Source: Paenibacillus sp. PastM-3 | GTDB taxonomy: Bacteria; Bacillota; Bacilli; Paenibacillales; Paenibacillaceae | Direction: 5' to 3' | Assembly (NCBI RefSeq): GCF_029893965.1 | Contig: NZ_JARXXP010000010.1 | Span: 1 to 64,000 of the forward strand | Length of the DNA: 64,000 bases | Part shown: positions 55,729-64,000 of the stretch, piece after piece | How the letters are laid out: every line of letters starts with the position of its first letter | How positions within the stretch are numbered: the stretch's first letter is position 1 | Made by a program: the position numbers and the translations under genes | Notes under the pieces: model-generated | Told to the model about the DNA's origin: nothing | Seen by the model: the letters and a program-made list of their open reading frames with translations, nothing else | Databases searched by the model: none

Positions 55729-58657
55729 AAGGCAGGAATAAGGCACTGGCAGGAACAGCCTCCTTGATTTGGCTGGCACTTTCCCACATCAGTTTGGCCT
55801 TTGCATCTCCTTGGTTCTCGTAATATTCCACTTTAATATCATATAATTGCCCGGCCTGCAGGCTGATGCTTCCTACGCGTTCGGTTCCGCTCTGCTTCAC
55901 CCAGCTGTCGATGATCAGATTGCCATCGACCCAGACGCGGATGCCGTCATCTGAAGTGGTATATATGTTGTAGTTTTCACTGTACAGCGGTTTGATTTTG
56001 CCGCTCCAGCGTACGGAGAAAAAATCAATCCCTATCGCTGCATCGGGTGTGCCCTGGCGCCAGTTGAAGTCCAGCACAGCATCGGTACGCACCAGTGCCG
56101 GAGCACCGCTAAGCTGAATATTGTTAAAATATTCGGCCTGCAGTCCGTTTACAGCCACAGCTTGAGCAGATGTGGCTGTTGGTACTGGTGTTGGCGCTGA
56201 TGTTGGTGCCGGTGCAGCTGTAGGAGTTGGTGCCGGTGTGGCTGTCGGTGCCGGCGCTGGTGTAGGCGCCGGTGTTACCGTTACTGCTGCTGCCGACGCC
56301 AGCGAAGCTGTAACTGCTGTATTGTCAGCAGAATCCTTAACAAACAGTGCGCTGGTTGGAACAACTACCTTTGCCTGGCTCGGGCTCTGCCACATCAGGC
56401 GGACGCTGGCATCGCCGGCATTCTCGTAATACTCCACTTTAATGTCGTATAATTGTCCGGCCTGCAGGGCAATGCTGCCGGTACGCTCAGTTCCGCTTTG
56501 CTTCACCCAGCTGTCGATGACAGCTGTACCGTTAACCCAGACACGGATGCCGTCATCCGAATTGGTAAAGAACTGGTAAGTTTCGCTGTAGGCCGGCTTG
56601 ATCTGGCCGGTCCAGCGGATGGAAAAGCCGTCTACCGGGAGTACCGGATCCGGAGCCGCCTGACGCCAGCTGTAGTTAATCTGTGCATCATTGCGTACAA
56701 GCGCCGGAGTACCAGACAGCGTCATGTTCTTAAAATACTCACCTTTGAGCCCGTTGACTGCAGGCTCCTGCAATACCGAATCCGGAGCCAGTCCCGGTTT
56801 GACAGCCAATACCGGCGCTTCTGTTTGTACTGGTGTCGGAACCGGTGTGGCTGTTGGTACTGGTGTTGGTACTGGTGTTGGTACTGGTGTTGGTACTGGT
56901 GTTGGTACTGGTGTTGGTACTGCTGTTGGTACTGCTGTTGGTACTGCTGTTGGTACTGCTGTTGGTACTGCTGTTGGTGCTACTGCTGCCTGGCTGGATG
57001 CCGGATTCTTAACAAACAGTGCGCCGGTTGGAACAACTACCTTCGCCTGGCTCGGGCTCTGCCACATCAGGCGGACGCTGGCATCGCCGGCATTCTCATA
57101 ATACTCCACTTTAATGTCGTATAATTGTCCGGCCTGCAGGGCAATGCTGCCGGTACGCTCGGTACCGCTCTGCTTCATCCAGCTGTCGATGACTGCTGTG
57201 CCGTTAACCCAGACACGGATGCCGTCGTCCGAGTTGGTAAAGAACTGGTAAGTTTCGCTGTAGGCCGGCTTGATCTGGCCGGTCCAGCGGATGGAAAAGC
57301 TGTCTACCGGGAGTACCGGATCCGGAGCCGCCTGACGCCAGCTGTAGTTAATCTGTGCATCATTGCGTACAAGCGCCGGAGTACCAGACAGCGTCATGTT
57401 CTTGAAATACTCACCTTTGAGCCCGTTGACTGCAGGCTCCTGCACTGCGGAATCCGGAGCTGGTACCAGAGCTGTTGGTGCCGGTGTTGCCGTTGGCACT
57501 GGTGTTGGCGTAGCCGTTGGTTTGACTGTCGGCGTCGGCGTTGGCGTCGGTGTCGGCGTCGGCGTTGGCGTCGGCGTTGGCGTCGGCGTTGGCGTCGGCG
57601 TCGGTGCGGCCCATACCTTATACTTGTCACGGGTAAGGGTATAGCTGTCATTCATAAAGTTTATGATTGTATCATTACTGTTGTTTTCATACAGCATTTT
57701 TCCCCAGTTCATCATGAAAACATAGTTTTGCTGGGAAAGCTTCAGCTTGGCAATGCTCGGCATTTCACCGTTTTCACCGATACCAATCGGTTTACCGGCG
57801 GCCAGGCTGAGAAGACTGTCATAATATTTGTTCAAAAAGTCATTATTATATATATCTACTGCGAGCACATCCACTTTATCCGCACCCGGATAGGTCAGCT
57901 CGTAGGAATCGGAATTGGAATTGGGAGCATTCGGATTCCACACCCACAGCAAATTGTTTAATTGATGAACGTTGACGAAACGGTCATACATGATATTCCA
58001 CAATTGAGCAAAGTTATTTTTCTTGCCCCACCAGAACCAGCCGCCGTTCATTTCATGATAGGGTCTCCAGAGGATGGGAACCCCTGCGTCCCGTAAACTT
58101 TTGAGCGAAACAGCCACTTTATCCAGATCAGCAATCAGGGCATTATACTCCGCAGTTCCAGGTGTTACATACTTGTTAAACTCAGCCTGGCTGATGTTTT
58201 TCTGCACATTGCCCCACTCATATTTGGTGCCGGGCAGATTCTGGTGAAAAGTCATGGCTACGATACCGCCGGCTTTATGCCAGTTGGTAGCGCTCCAGAC
58301 GATGTTCTTGCGCTGCGCTGCTACCCCACTCTCTGTCTGTCCGCCGATCGCTCCAAGCTCATAGCCGTGCAGGGCGGCATACTGTCCGCTTATGGTCTTC
58401 AGCTTGTTGCTGATTTCATCCGGACTTTCGAAATAATCATGCTGTCCTGTAATTATCCCCTTGCCGGTGATAGCGTACATTTTGTCCAGCAGCTTAACTG
58501 CCTCTGCTGAAGCATTGGGATTTACTGGGGCTCCGGTCACGGAAGCTGCTTGCACAGATGACGGTGCAAAGCCTAATCCTATAGGTACAGCGGACAATAA
58601 AACGGCCACGGACAATACGGCAGACAACAGACGAGACTTACGGTAAGCTTTCAACAT
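55718..58657 (-). CDS. Secreted GH26 enzyme with three PA14 domains and Pro/Thr linkers
   Basis: The 979-residue protein has a signal peptide (SAVLSVAVLLSAVPIGLGFA), a GH26 domain (about residues 45-345), a PT-repeat linker (about 350-390), PA14-1 (about 402-549), a VPT-type repeat linker (about 557-626), PA14-2 (about 627-772), another P/T/A linker (about 776-832) and PA14-3 (about 832-976). Catalytic residues lie in WRPYHEMNGGWFWWG and IGIGENGEMPS. PA14-1 and PA14-2 are nearly identical, implying a recent duplication. The ATG is directly behind a c-di-GMP-I riboswitch with AAAGGAAGATGA between. It probably cleaves or modifies a mannose-containing exopolysaccharide. Confidence 0.92.
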   Translation of the reverse strand: MLKAYRKSRLLSAVLSVAVLLSAVPIGLGFAPSSVQAASVTGAPVNPNASAEAVKLLDKMYAITGKGIITGQHDYFESPDEISNKLKTISGQYAALHGYELGAIGGQTESGVAAQRKNIVWSATNWHKAGGIVAMTFHQNLPGTKYEWGNVQKNISQAEFNKYVTPGTAEYNALIADLDKVAVSLKSLRDAGVPILWRPYHEMNGGWFWWGKKNNFAQLWNIMYDRFVNVHQLNNLLWVWNPNAPNSNSDSYELTYPGADKVDVLAVDIYNNDFLNKYYDSLLSLAAGKPIGIGENGEMPSIAKLKLSQQNYVFMMNWGKMLYENNSNDTIINFMNDSYTLTRDKYKVWAAPTPTPTPTPTPTPTPTPTPTPTPTPTVKPTATPTPVPTATPAPTALVPAPDSAVQEPAVNGLKGEYFKNMTLSGTPALVRNDAQINYSWRQAAPDPVLPVDSFSIRWTGQIKPAYSETYQFFTNSDDGIRVWVNGTAVIDSWMKQSGTERTGSIALQAGQLYDIKVEYYENAGDASVRLMWQSPSQAKVVVPTGALFVKNPASSQAAVAPTAVPTAVPTAVPTAVPTAVPTPVPTPVPTPVPTPVPTPVPTATPVPTPVQTEAPVLAVKPGLAPDSVLQEPAVNGLKGEYFKNMTLSGTPALVRNDAQINYSWRQAAPDPVLPVDGFSIRWTGQIKPAYSETYQFFTNSDDGIRVWVNGTAVIDSWVKQSGTERTGSIALQAGQLYDIKVEYYENAGDASVRLMWQSPSQAKVVVPTSALFVKDSADNTAVTASLASAAAVTVTPAPTPAPAPTATPAPTPTAAPAPTSAPTPVPTATSAQAVAVNGLQAEYFNNIQLSGAPALVRTDAVLDFNWRQGTPDAAIGIDFFSVRWSGKIKPLYSENYNIYTTSDDGIRVWVDGNLIIDSWVKQSGTERVGSISLQAGQLYDIKVEYYENQGDAKAKLMWESASQIKEAVPASALFLPSVS
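56825..56990. repeat. Coding repeat: linker 2 of the large GH26 protein
   Basis: An 11-to-12-bp tandem repeat of the form GGTACTGGTGTT and GGTACTGCTGTT encodes the VPTPVPTAVPT-type linker. Copies are clean enough to be a site of slippage. Confidence 0.85.
57010..57450. repeat. Near-identical PA14-coding block duplicated at 56340-56790
   Basis: The block coding for PA14-1 (about 57010-57450) is nearly identical at base level to that coding for PA14-2 (about 56340-56790), differing at a handful of positions. The third PA14 (55730-56160) is clearly more distant. Confidence 0.85.
57490..57605. repeat. Coding microsatellite: linker 1 of the large GH26 protein
   Basis: Alternating GGCGTC and GGCGTT hexamers on the plus strand encode a PTPTPT linker on the minus strand. 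This is a coding repeat and a likely slippage hot spot. Confidence 0.85.
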
Positions 58658-58664
58658 TCATCTT

Positions 58665-58745
58665 CCTTTCGGTAGCCAGGCTGCCACTTGGTAGAGGCCC
58701 TATAGCTTTGCGTCCCTATCTTTCGAGTAGGTTTGCCTTTGTCGT
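58665..58745 (-). promoter_or_regulatory. Class I cyclic di-GMP riboswitch (GEMM-I)
   Basis: On the minus strand the aptamer contains AAAGGCAAACC, a GAAA loop, GGGACGCAAAGC and GGCTACCG, the conserved elements of GEMM-I aptamers including the tetraloop. Its 3' end runs into GAAAGGAAGATGAATG, so the ribosome site of the GH26 gene adjoins the aptamer. The TTCCTTCC run upstream could pair with that site, suggesting translational control. Confidence 0.9.
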
Positions 58746-58885
58746 TTTGGAAGGAATTATCCTTCTTACCGTAAGTATCGACTCTATGAAGTTGTAGGTT
58801 TATAGCAAAAATGAATAAATCTTAATAAATAGTTCCAAATACCCGTTTCACACTTTTCACAATTGGTTAAATAGATAAATTAGAC

Positions 58886-60259
58886 CTATGAAATAAACTG
58901 GTGTAATTCAATGTCTTCCCAATCGAGCGTAATCCGGATGTTATCCTCTTCCACCAGCTCGGAGCCGCTCTGCACCTCGATAAACTCCACATCTGTCAGT
59001 GCCAGGATGGCATGTTTGGTTCCTTCCGGGATGCGGACGACATCGCCTGCCTTTACCTTATGCATCTTTTCATTGATGACAATGCTGGCTTCCCCGCTTA
59101 CAAAGGTCCAGATTTCGCTGCGCTTGTGGTGAAGCTGGTAGCTGATATTTTTCCCCTTCTCGATAAAAATCCGTTTCGTCAGCACTTCATTGCCCTCATC
59201 ATATTTCACATAGTCAATTACCTTGTAGTGGCCCCAGCGGCGTTCCTCGTACATCGGTCTTTGTTCGTGAGATTTGAGCACTTCCTTGATGCGCGGGCTT
59301 TCCGCCTTATGCGTAACCAGAATCCCGTCAGGGCTGGCGGCGATGATCAGATCCTTCGCCCCGATAACGGTAATCGGAATATCCAGCTCATTGATCAGGC
59401 AGGTCCCTTCGGAATCGGAGGTAACCACTCCCTTGCCGACCAGATTGCTGCTCATCTCCTCGGTCAGCGTATTCCAGGTGCCCAGATCCTTCCAGAAACC
59501 GGCATACGGCTGAACGACGATCTTTTCTTCTTTTTCCACCACTTCGTAATCAAAGCTGATGGAAGCCATCAGTTTGTATTGCTTCTGCAGCTCTTCGTAG
59601 TTAATCGGCAGACCCTTGCTCTGCAGAATATCCAGCAGATAACCGAGGCGGAAAGCGAATACGCCGCAGTTCCAAAGGGCGCCCTTGCTGATGAGCCCTT
59701 CTGCCTGCACACGGTCAGGCTTTTCCTGGAAGTGGCTTACCTGCAGGTAGCCGCTTGCCCCCGCCGCATCACTGGTAGGTATAATATATCCGTATTTTTC
59801 TGAGGCATGTTCAGGCACTACACCCATCAGCGCCAGGTTCGCGCCGCTCTCCTCCATCGTCTGCTCCAGCTGGACTACCGTATCGAAGAAGGATGCCTCC
59901 ACATACGGATCGACAGGCAGAATGGCCACTGTTTCCGACGGGGAAACGCCGGCAATGGAGTACAGGTAAGCCGCTGTCAGCGCAATGGCCGGGAAGGTAT
60001 CGCGGCGTTCCGGCTCCACGATAATCGGCACATGACTGCCGAGCTGGCTCTGGATGGACTCCACCTGGCTGCGGCCTGTAGCGAGGTAGGACGAGCCTGT
60101 CATCCCTGCTTCCTCCAGCTGTCTCCAGACCCGCTGTACCATTGATTCCGGTTCACCCGCCGGGCTTTCCAGTACTTTCAGAAATTGCTTGGAGCGAGAG
60201 TCGTTGGACAATGGCCAGAGCCGTTTACCTGAACCGCCTGATAGAAGTACTAGTTTCAT
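58886..60259 (-). CDS. manC: Mannose-1-phosphate guanylyltransferase / mannose-6-phosphate isomerase (type II)
   Basis: The 457-residue protein has the pyrophosphorylase motif LLSGGSGKRLWPLSNDSRSKQFL, the FVEKPD-like FQEKPDRVQAEG, and in the C-terminal part the cupin isomerase signature LHHKRSEIWTFVSGEASI with metal ligands. It makes GDP-mannose for exopolysaccharide. The ATG at 60259 follows AAGGAGGGG; a longer extension is not supported. It lies between the sugar-nucleotide dehydrogenase and the GH26 genes. Confidence 0.95.
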   Translation of the reverse strand: MKLVLLSGGSGKRLWPLSNDSRSKQFLKVLESPAGEPESMVQRVWRQLEEAGMTGSSYLATGRSQVESIQSQLGSHVPIIVEPERRDTFPAIALTAAYLYSIAGVSPSETVAILPVDPYVEASFFDTVVQLEQTMEESGANLALMGVVPEHASEKYGYIIPTSDAAGASGYLQVSHFQEKPDRVQAEGLISKGALWNCGVFAFRLGYLLDILQSKGLPINYEELQKQYKLMASISFDYEVVEKEEKIVVQPYAGFWKDLGTWNTLTEEMSSNLVGKGVVTSDSEGTCLINELDIPITVIGAKDLIIAASPDGILVTHKAESPRIKEVLKSHEQRPMYEERRWGHYKVIDYVKYDEGNEVLTKRIFIEKGKNISYQLHHKRSEIWTFVSGEASIVINEKMHKVKAGDVVRIPEGTKHAILALTDVEFIEVQSGSELVEEDNIRITLDWEDIELHQFIS

Positions 60260-60349
60260 GGGAACCCCTCCTTGGTATATGTGACGCAAAAATTTCGGAT
60301 TGTTATTGGGAGCATTTTGCAGGGAAGAAAATCAAAACCTCGGGCTGTT

Positions 60350-60537
60350 GTTAGGGTCACTCCAAGGAATGTTTGGGCTTCCGGCCGCTGTTGTCTTCGG
60401 ATTTCCTGATTTGAACCGCTGGCCGCGGTAGAAATCCGAAGACAGCATAAGCTTCCGAAGCGAGCTTTCCTGCGGAAAGCTTTCAGGCGGACGCATTCGC
60501 TCCTACAGCTCCAAAATTCCTCTCCGTTCCATTTCAT
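60350..60537. repeat. Dispersed intergenic repeat, copy 2
   Basis: Related to 25383-25630. Stem 1 arms are 60393-60405 / 60431-60443 (GTCTTCGGATTTC, 13 bp perfect); stem 2 arms are 60463-60470 / 60474-60481 (AGCTTTCC, loop TGC). The base changes relative to copy 1 keep both stems paired. The remainder of 60260-60683 shows only a small GCCGCT/AGCGGC hairpin near 60642-60659 without a T-tract. Confidence 0.75.
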
Positions 60538-60683
60538 AAAATTTGGTTGTAAAAACCTTTGCTTGCCTCACCAAGCATTCCAAAAGCATCCAAAGCATGC
60601 TCCCCCAACAGGGAAGGCTCCCTGCTAAAGATCCGGAATTGCCGCTTGGTTGAGCGGCAGCTAAAGATTAAGTGCTATAGCTA

Positions 60684-62021
60684 TTAAACCGCGCCGGCAA
60701 CCGGAGAATATCCGCTAAGCCCGCCCATCTGCGGACGGCCGACGGAATGATATTCCAGGCCCGTGCCCTCGATCTGCTCCTTCGAGTAGACGTTGCGCCC
60801 GTCGATCAGGATCTGGCGGCGCATGGTGCCGGACAGGTGATGCAGATCAATATCCTTGAACTGTGCCCAGTCGGTCAGCAGGCAGACAGCATCACTGCCT
60901 TCCGCAACCTCCTCCGGCACGCCGCACCAGCGCAGCTGCGGATGATCATATTGTGCGCGGAAGTTGGCGGCGGCGATCGGATCGTACAGCTTCACTGTAG
61001 CTCCCTCCGCTACCAGTGCCTCCACGATCTCGCGGGCCGGAGCCTCACGGACATCATCGGTGTTCGGCTTGAAGGCCAGGCCCCAGATGCCGATTACGGC
61101 GCCGCGCAGGCTGCCTAGTGATTCATGCAGCTTGGAGATGATCATGAACCGCTGGTCCTTGTTCACCTCGACCACCGATTTCAGCAGCTTGAACTCGTAG
61201 TCCACGTTCCCGGCAATCTGGATCAGCGCATTGGTATCTTTCGGGAAACAGGAGCCTCCGTAACCGATACCGGCCTGCAGGAATGAGGAGCCGATTCGCC
61301 GGTCCATCCCCATGCCTTCCGCCACCATGGTCACATCAGCTCCCACTTTTTCACAAATGTTGGCGATCTCGTTGATGAAGGAGATTTTGGTCGCCAGGAA
61401 TGCATTGGATGCATATTTGATCATTTCCGCGCTGCGGATGTCCGTTACGAAGATGTTTTCCGTGAAGCCCTGATGAAGCTGGCGCATAGTCGGCTCAAGC
61501 TGCGGATTGTCAAGACCGATAACGATACGGTCCGGGTGCAGGGTATCGCGGATCGCGGAGCCTTCACGCAGGAATTCAGGAGCGGAGACAATATCGAAGG
61601 GGTGATTGGTGCGGGAAGCGATGAGTTTGCGGATTCGTTCATTCGTTCCGACCGGAACCGTGGACTTGGTCATGATGATTTTGTAGCCTTCCATGGCATC
61701 GGCAATTTCAGCGGCAGCCCCTTCGATATACTGTAAATCGGCTTCGCCGCCAGGCAATGACGGTGTTCCTACAGCCAGGATCACGATATCGGAGCGGCGT
61801 ACCGACTCCTTGAGATCCGCTGAAAAGGACAATCTGCCTTCACGCAGATTCATTTCAATCAATGCCTCAATGCCCGGTTCGTAGATCGGTGATTCCATCC
61901 GGTTAAGCTTGTTGATTTTTTCCTCATCCTTATCGACACAAATCACATGGTTTCCATTCAATGTAAAGCACACGCCTGATACAAGACCGACATAGCCGGT
62001 ACCGATAACTGCCAGCTTCAT
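60684..62021 (-). CDS. UDP-glucose 6-dehydrogenase
   Basis: The 445-residue protein oxidises UDP-glucose to UDP-glucuronate. It has the NAD motif IGTGYVGLVSGVCFTLNG, TKSTVPVGT, FLREGSAIRD, and the catalytic cysteine in GIGYGGSCFPKDTNAL. It is the UDP-glucose/GDP-mannose dehydrogenase superfamily; the glucose specificity is inferred from the family and TuaD-like features, and GDP-mannose dehydrogenase is less likely. It lies 4 bp after the glycosyltransferase gene upstream, implying one transcript. Confidence 0.95.
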   Translation of the reverse strand: MKLAVIGTGYVGLVSGVCFTLNGNHVICVDKDEEKINKLNRMESPIYEPGIEALIEMNLREGRLSFSADLKESVRRSDIVILAVGTPSLPGGEADLQYIEGAAAEIADAMEGYKIIMTKSTVPVGTNERIRKLIASRTNHPFDIVSAPEFLREGSAIRDTLHPDRIVIGLDNPQLEPTMRQLHQGFTENIFVTDIRSAEMIKYASNAFLATKISFINEIANICEKVGADVTMVAEGMGMDRRIGSSFLQAGIGYGGSCFPKDTNALIQIAGNVDYEFKLLKSVVEVNKDQRFMIISKLHESLGSLRGAVIGIWGLAFKPNTDDVREAPAREIVEALVAEGATVKLYDPIAAANFRAQYDHPQLRWCGVPEEVAEGSDAVCLLTDWAQFKDIDLHHLSGTMRRQILIDGRNVYSKEQIEGTGLEYHSVGRPQMGGLSGYSPVAGAV

Positions 62022-62025
62022 ACAA

Positions 62026-63126
62026 TCATCCTCCTTTTAGGAAATTAACGTAGGCTTGCTCTACATACTGCTTGAACTGCACCATAAACGCCTGTTCATC
62101 GAACTTGCGGGCATGCCCCATAATCCGGCCGATATCCCATGCGTAGGACTCCACTTCGTTTATGGCCTTCAGTAAATCGTCAACTTCCTGATGCTGAAAA
62201 AATACGCCGTTCACATAAGGCACGATTGTATCCAGCGCCCCTCCGGCCTGGTAAGCAATAACCGGTCTTCCTGCAGCATTCGCCTCCAGCGGCGTGATAC
62301 CGAAATCTTCTTCGCCCGGAAAAATAAAGGCCCGGCACTGCGACATAAGGCCCGTTACCTCAGCATCCTCCAGCCGGCCCAGGAAGGATACATTGCCCTT
62401 GGCCATGCCTTCCAGACGCTTGCGGTCCGGTCCGTCACCGACGATGAACAGCTTCAGCCCGTTGCGGTTAAAAGCCTCCACTGCGAGATCGATCCGCTTG
62501 TAGGAAACAAGCCGTGAGACGATCAGGTAGTAGTCGCCGATTGATTTCGAGCTGCTGAAGCGTGCGGTGTTGATCGGCGGAAAGATAATATCCGCATCGC
62601 GGTGATAATAGTTCTGGATCCGCGTCTTCACGACGGAAGAGTTAGCTACGAACTGGTTAACATTTTTACTCGTCCGCTGATCCCAGTTCTTGAGCCGCTG
62701 CATGTAGATCTTCAGCAGTCTTTTGAACAGTCCGGAGTTGGTCTGCCGCTCCATGTAAGTGTCATAATCCCAGGCAAAGCGCATCGGCGTATGGCAATAG
62801 CAGAGATGGAACGTCGATTCGGGCACCTGAATGCTTTTCATAAAAGCACTGCTGGAGCTCAGGACGATATCATATCCGCGAAAATCCAGATCACGGATGG
62901 CCATGGGATATAGCGGCAGCACCCCTTTAAAGTTGGTCTTCACTCCCGGAATTTTCTGCAGCCAGGAGGCTCTGATGTCCGCGTCTTTGAGGTTGTCGGT
63001 CAATCGGCTTCCGTTAAACACGGTTGTGAAGATCGGAGCCTCCGGATACATGTGGTGGAATACCTCCACTACTCTTTCCGCCCCGCCCATTTGGATTAAG
63101 TAATCGTGCGCTATCGCAATTTTCAT
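62026..63126 (-). CDS. Glycosyltransferase family 4
   Basis: The 366-residue protein has the N-terminal start MKIAIAHDYLIQMGGAERVVEVF with the glycine-rich acceptor loop, and the GT4 C-terminal domain with GPDRKRLEGMA, FIFPGEEDFGITPLEANAAGRPVIAY. The ATG at 63126 follows GAGGATGATTCAC; the upstream in-frame ATGs are unsupported. The last two codons sit 4 bp from the dehydrogenase gene. Sugar donor unknown; a mannosyl or glucosyl transfer for exopolysaccharide assembly is inferred from context. Confidence 0.93.
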   Translation of the reverse strand: MKIAIAHDYLIQMGGAERVVEVFHHMYPEAPIFTTVFNGSRLTDNLKDADIRASWLQKIPGVKTNFKGVLPLYPMAIRDLDFRGYDIVLSSSSAFMKSIQVPESTFHLCYCHTPMRFAWDYDTYMERQTNSGLFKRLLKIYMQRLKNWDQRTSKNVNQFVANSSVVKTRIQNYYHRDADIIFPPINTARFSSSKSIGDYYLIVSRLVSYKRIDLAVEAFNRNGLKLFIVGDGPDRKRLEGMAKGNVSFLGRLEDAEVTGLMSQCRAFIFPGEEDFGITPLEANAAGRPVIAYQAGGALDTIVPYVNGVFFQHQEVDDLLKAINEVESYAWDIGRIMGHARKFDEQAFMVQFKQYVEQAYVNFLKGG

Positions 63127-63171
63127 GTGAATCATCCTCAAAGTTTTATGGAGCCGCATCATCAAGCACAA

Positions 63172-64000
63172 TCAGGTTGCCGCCAGCAGTCCTTTGTAGT
63201 AATCAACAATGTCCTTGACGGTATTCTCGATGACAAAATGCTCTTTCACCCGTTTCGTTCCATTCTCGGCCATCCGTCTGCGCTCCTCGGGATGTTCCAG
63301 CATCCATGTGATGGATTCTGCGAGTATCCCTGCGTCTCCAGGCTGGATCAGCATTCCGGTTACACCCGGTACTACAATCTCTACAGGCCCGCCTTCATTC
63401 GAGGCGATGACCGGCAGCCCGGCTGCCATGCCTTCAACAATGACCTGGCCGAACGGCTCAGGCGTAACCGACGTGTGAATCAGCAGATCGGCTTTTTGCA
63501 TTAATCCCTGTATGTCATCCACATGGCCCAGCAGACTGACATTGGTCAGATCATTCTGCTGAATCGTCCGGATCAATTCCTGTTTGTATTCCTCTTCTCC
63601 AAACAGCGCATCGCCGGCCAGCCAAAATTTCACTCTGCTGTCCTGCTTGAAGGCTTTGGCTGCCTCCAGCACGACATGTTGGCCTTTCCAGTGTGCCAGC
63701 CGTCCGACCAGCAGCACGTTGAAGTCCTTCTGGTCCCGTCTGCGGGTCCCTTCACTGATCGCCTTGGCGAAGGCGGAGTAGACAACGAGTGTCTTTTTCG
63801 TCTGCGGCAGCTCCAGAGCGCTCAGCGTAGAGTGCGAATTGGCGATGACCCCGTTCGGCAGCATGCGCGACATCATGCGGATGGCCTTGGCGACCACCGG
63901 CTTTAAGTAAGGGGCGCCGATATGGTCCCGGATATGCCAGATCAGCGGCACGCCCGCTTTCTTGGCGGCGACTGCACCGTAGAACGCTGATTTCAGCGAA
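63172..64000 (-). CDS. Glycosyltransferase family 4 (5' end outside window)
   Basis: The frame is open to the window edge, giving at least 276 residues. The GT4 C-terminal domain is visible: DFNVLLVGRLAHWKGQHVVLEAAKAF, VSLLGHVDDIQGLMQKADLLIHTSVTPEPFGQVIVEGMAAGLPVIASNEGGPVEIV. The E-x7-E motif (EPFGQVIVE) is intact. It ends 45 bp before the next glycosyltransferase gene. The N-terminal acceptor domain is mostly missing from the window. Confidence 0.92.
   Translation of the reverse strand, partial: SLKSAFYGAVAAKKAGVPLIWHIRDHIGAPYLKPVVAKAIRMMSRMLPNGVIANSHSTLSALELPQTKKTLVVYSAFAKAISEGTRRRDQKDFNVLLVGRLAHWKGQHVVLEAAKAFKQDSRVKFWLAGDALFGEEEYKQELIRTIQQNDLTNVSLLGHVDDIQGLMQKADLLIHTSVTPEPFGQVIVEGMAAGLPVIASNEGGPVEIVVPGVTGMLIQPGDAGILAESITWMLEHPEERRRMAENGTKRVKEHFVIENTVKDIVDYYKGLLAAT

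Noticed and set aside
56825..57605. CRISPR-like or intergenic satellite in the GH26 gene
   Set aside because: The repeats are in frame and encode Pro/Thr linkers.
56453..57961. Frames rich in Trp/Cys or Arg opposite the GH26/PA14 gene
   Set aside because: Produced by reading the PT-linker repeats in other frames; low-complexity artefacts.

Overview
The window looks like a chromosomal segment of a spore-forming, moderate-GC Firmicute, most likely Paenibacillus or a close relative. This is inferred from: a CIRCE-controlled groES-groEL pair; the Bacillus-type neighbourhood groEL/groES - tatC/tatA - moaB/moaC - ydiF-like ABC-F gene - tsaD/rimI/tsaB/tsaE; tandem T-box leaders; spore genes (sspH-type SASP, a SleB-type hydrolase, ku with split ligD); and a secreted GH26/PA14 exopolysaccharide locus. 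Strong AGGAGG ribosome binding sites and intrinsic terminators occur throughout. No rRNA, tRNA, prophage or CRISPR array was recognised.

Layout. 1-638: right end of an IS1182-type element, stopping about 25 bp from the groEL stop. 664-5954 (minus): chaperonin, twin-arginine translocase, molybdopterin biosynthesis genes and a 5-formyl-THF cyclo-ligase. 6184-8139 (plus): ABC-F protein. 8194-8452: a cluster of DnaA-box-like 9-mers. 8540-11090: leuA behind two consecutive leucine T-boxes. 11087-13972: tsaE-tsaB-rimI-tsaD, joined by 4-bp overlaps (t6A synthesis). 14078-18882: EmrE-type transporter, spore protein, small acidic protein, then ku and separate ligase and polymerase genes. 19107-25310: YitT protein, cardiolipin synthase, M23 peptidase plus bactofilin, and an ABC exporter pair. 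25311-26372: a gene-free kilobase with a dispersed structured repeat and a 52-bp tandem repeat. 26373-38708: gltB, a YhgE/Pip membrane protein with its TetR regulator, an UgtP-like glycosyltransferase, SleB-type hydrolase, ThpR and a 2-hydroxyacid dehydrogenase. 38802-50906: chemoreceptor, dGTPase, polysaccharide deacetylase, an HTH plus periplasmic-binding-protein regulator next to modAB, WYL regulator, unknown proteins, M50B-type protease, coiled-coil membrane protein, AIM24 protein and Dps. 51263-64000 (minus): exopolysaccharide locus with two glycosyltransferases, UDP-glucose dehydrogenase, GDP-mannose synthesis, two secreted GH26/PA14 enzymes and a large secreted glycosidase. The first GH26 gene sits behind a class I c-di-GMP riboswitch.

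How the parts fit. The right third reads as production (GDP-mannose, UDP-glucuronate, glycosyltransferases) and enzymatic remodelling of a mannose/uronate-containing exopolysaccharide, with c-di-GMP acting on the remodelling enzymes. The molybdenum theme recurs at both ends (moaB/moaC, modAB). The most interesting non-coding signals are the DnaA-box cluster, the double T-box, the dispersed repeat whose two copies show compensatory stem changes, a shared 20-bp motif upstream of modA and the WYL regulator, and an unclassified leader before the second GH26 gene. All database-level statements here come from family knowledge and by-eye reading; no search was run.
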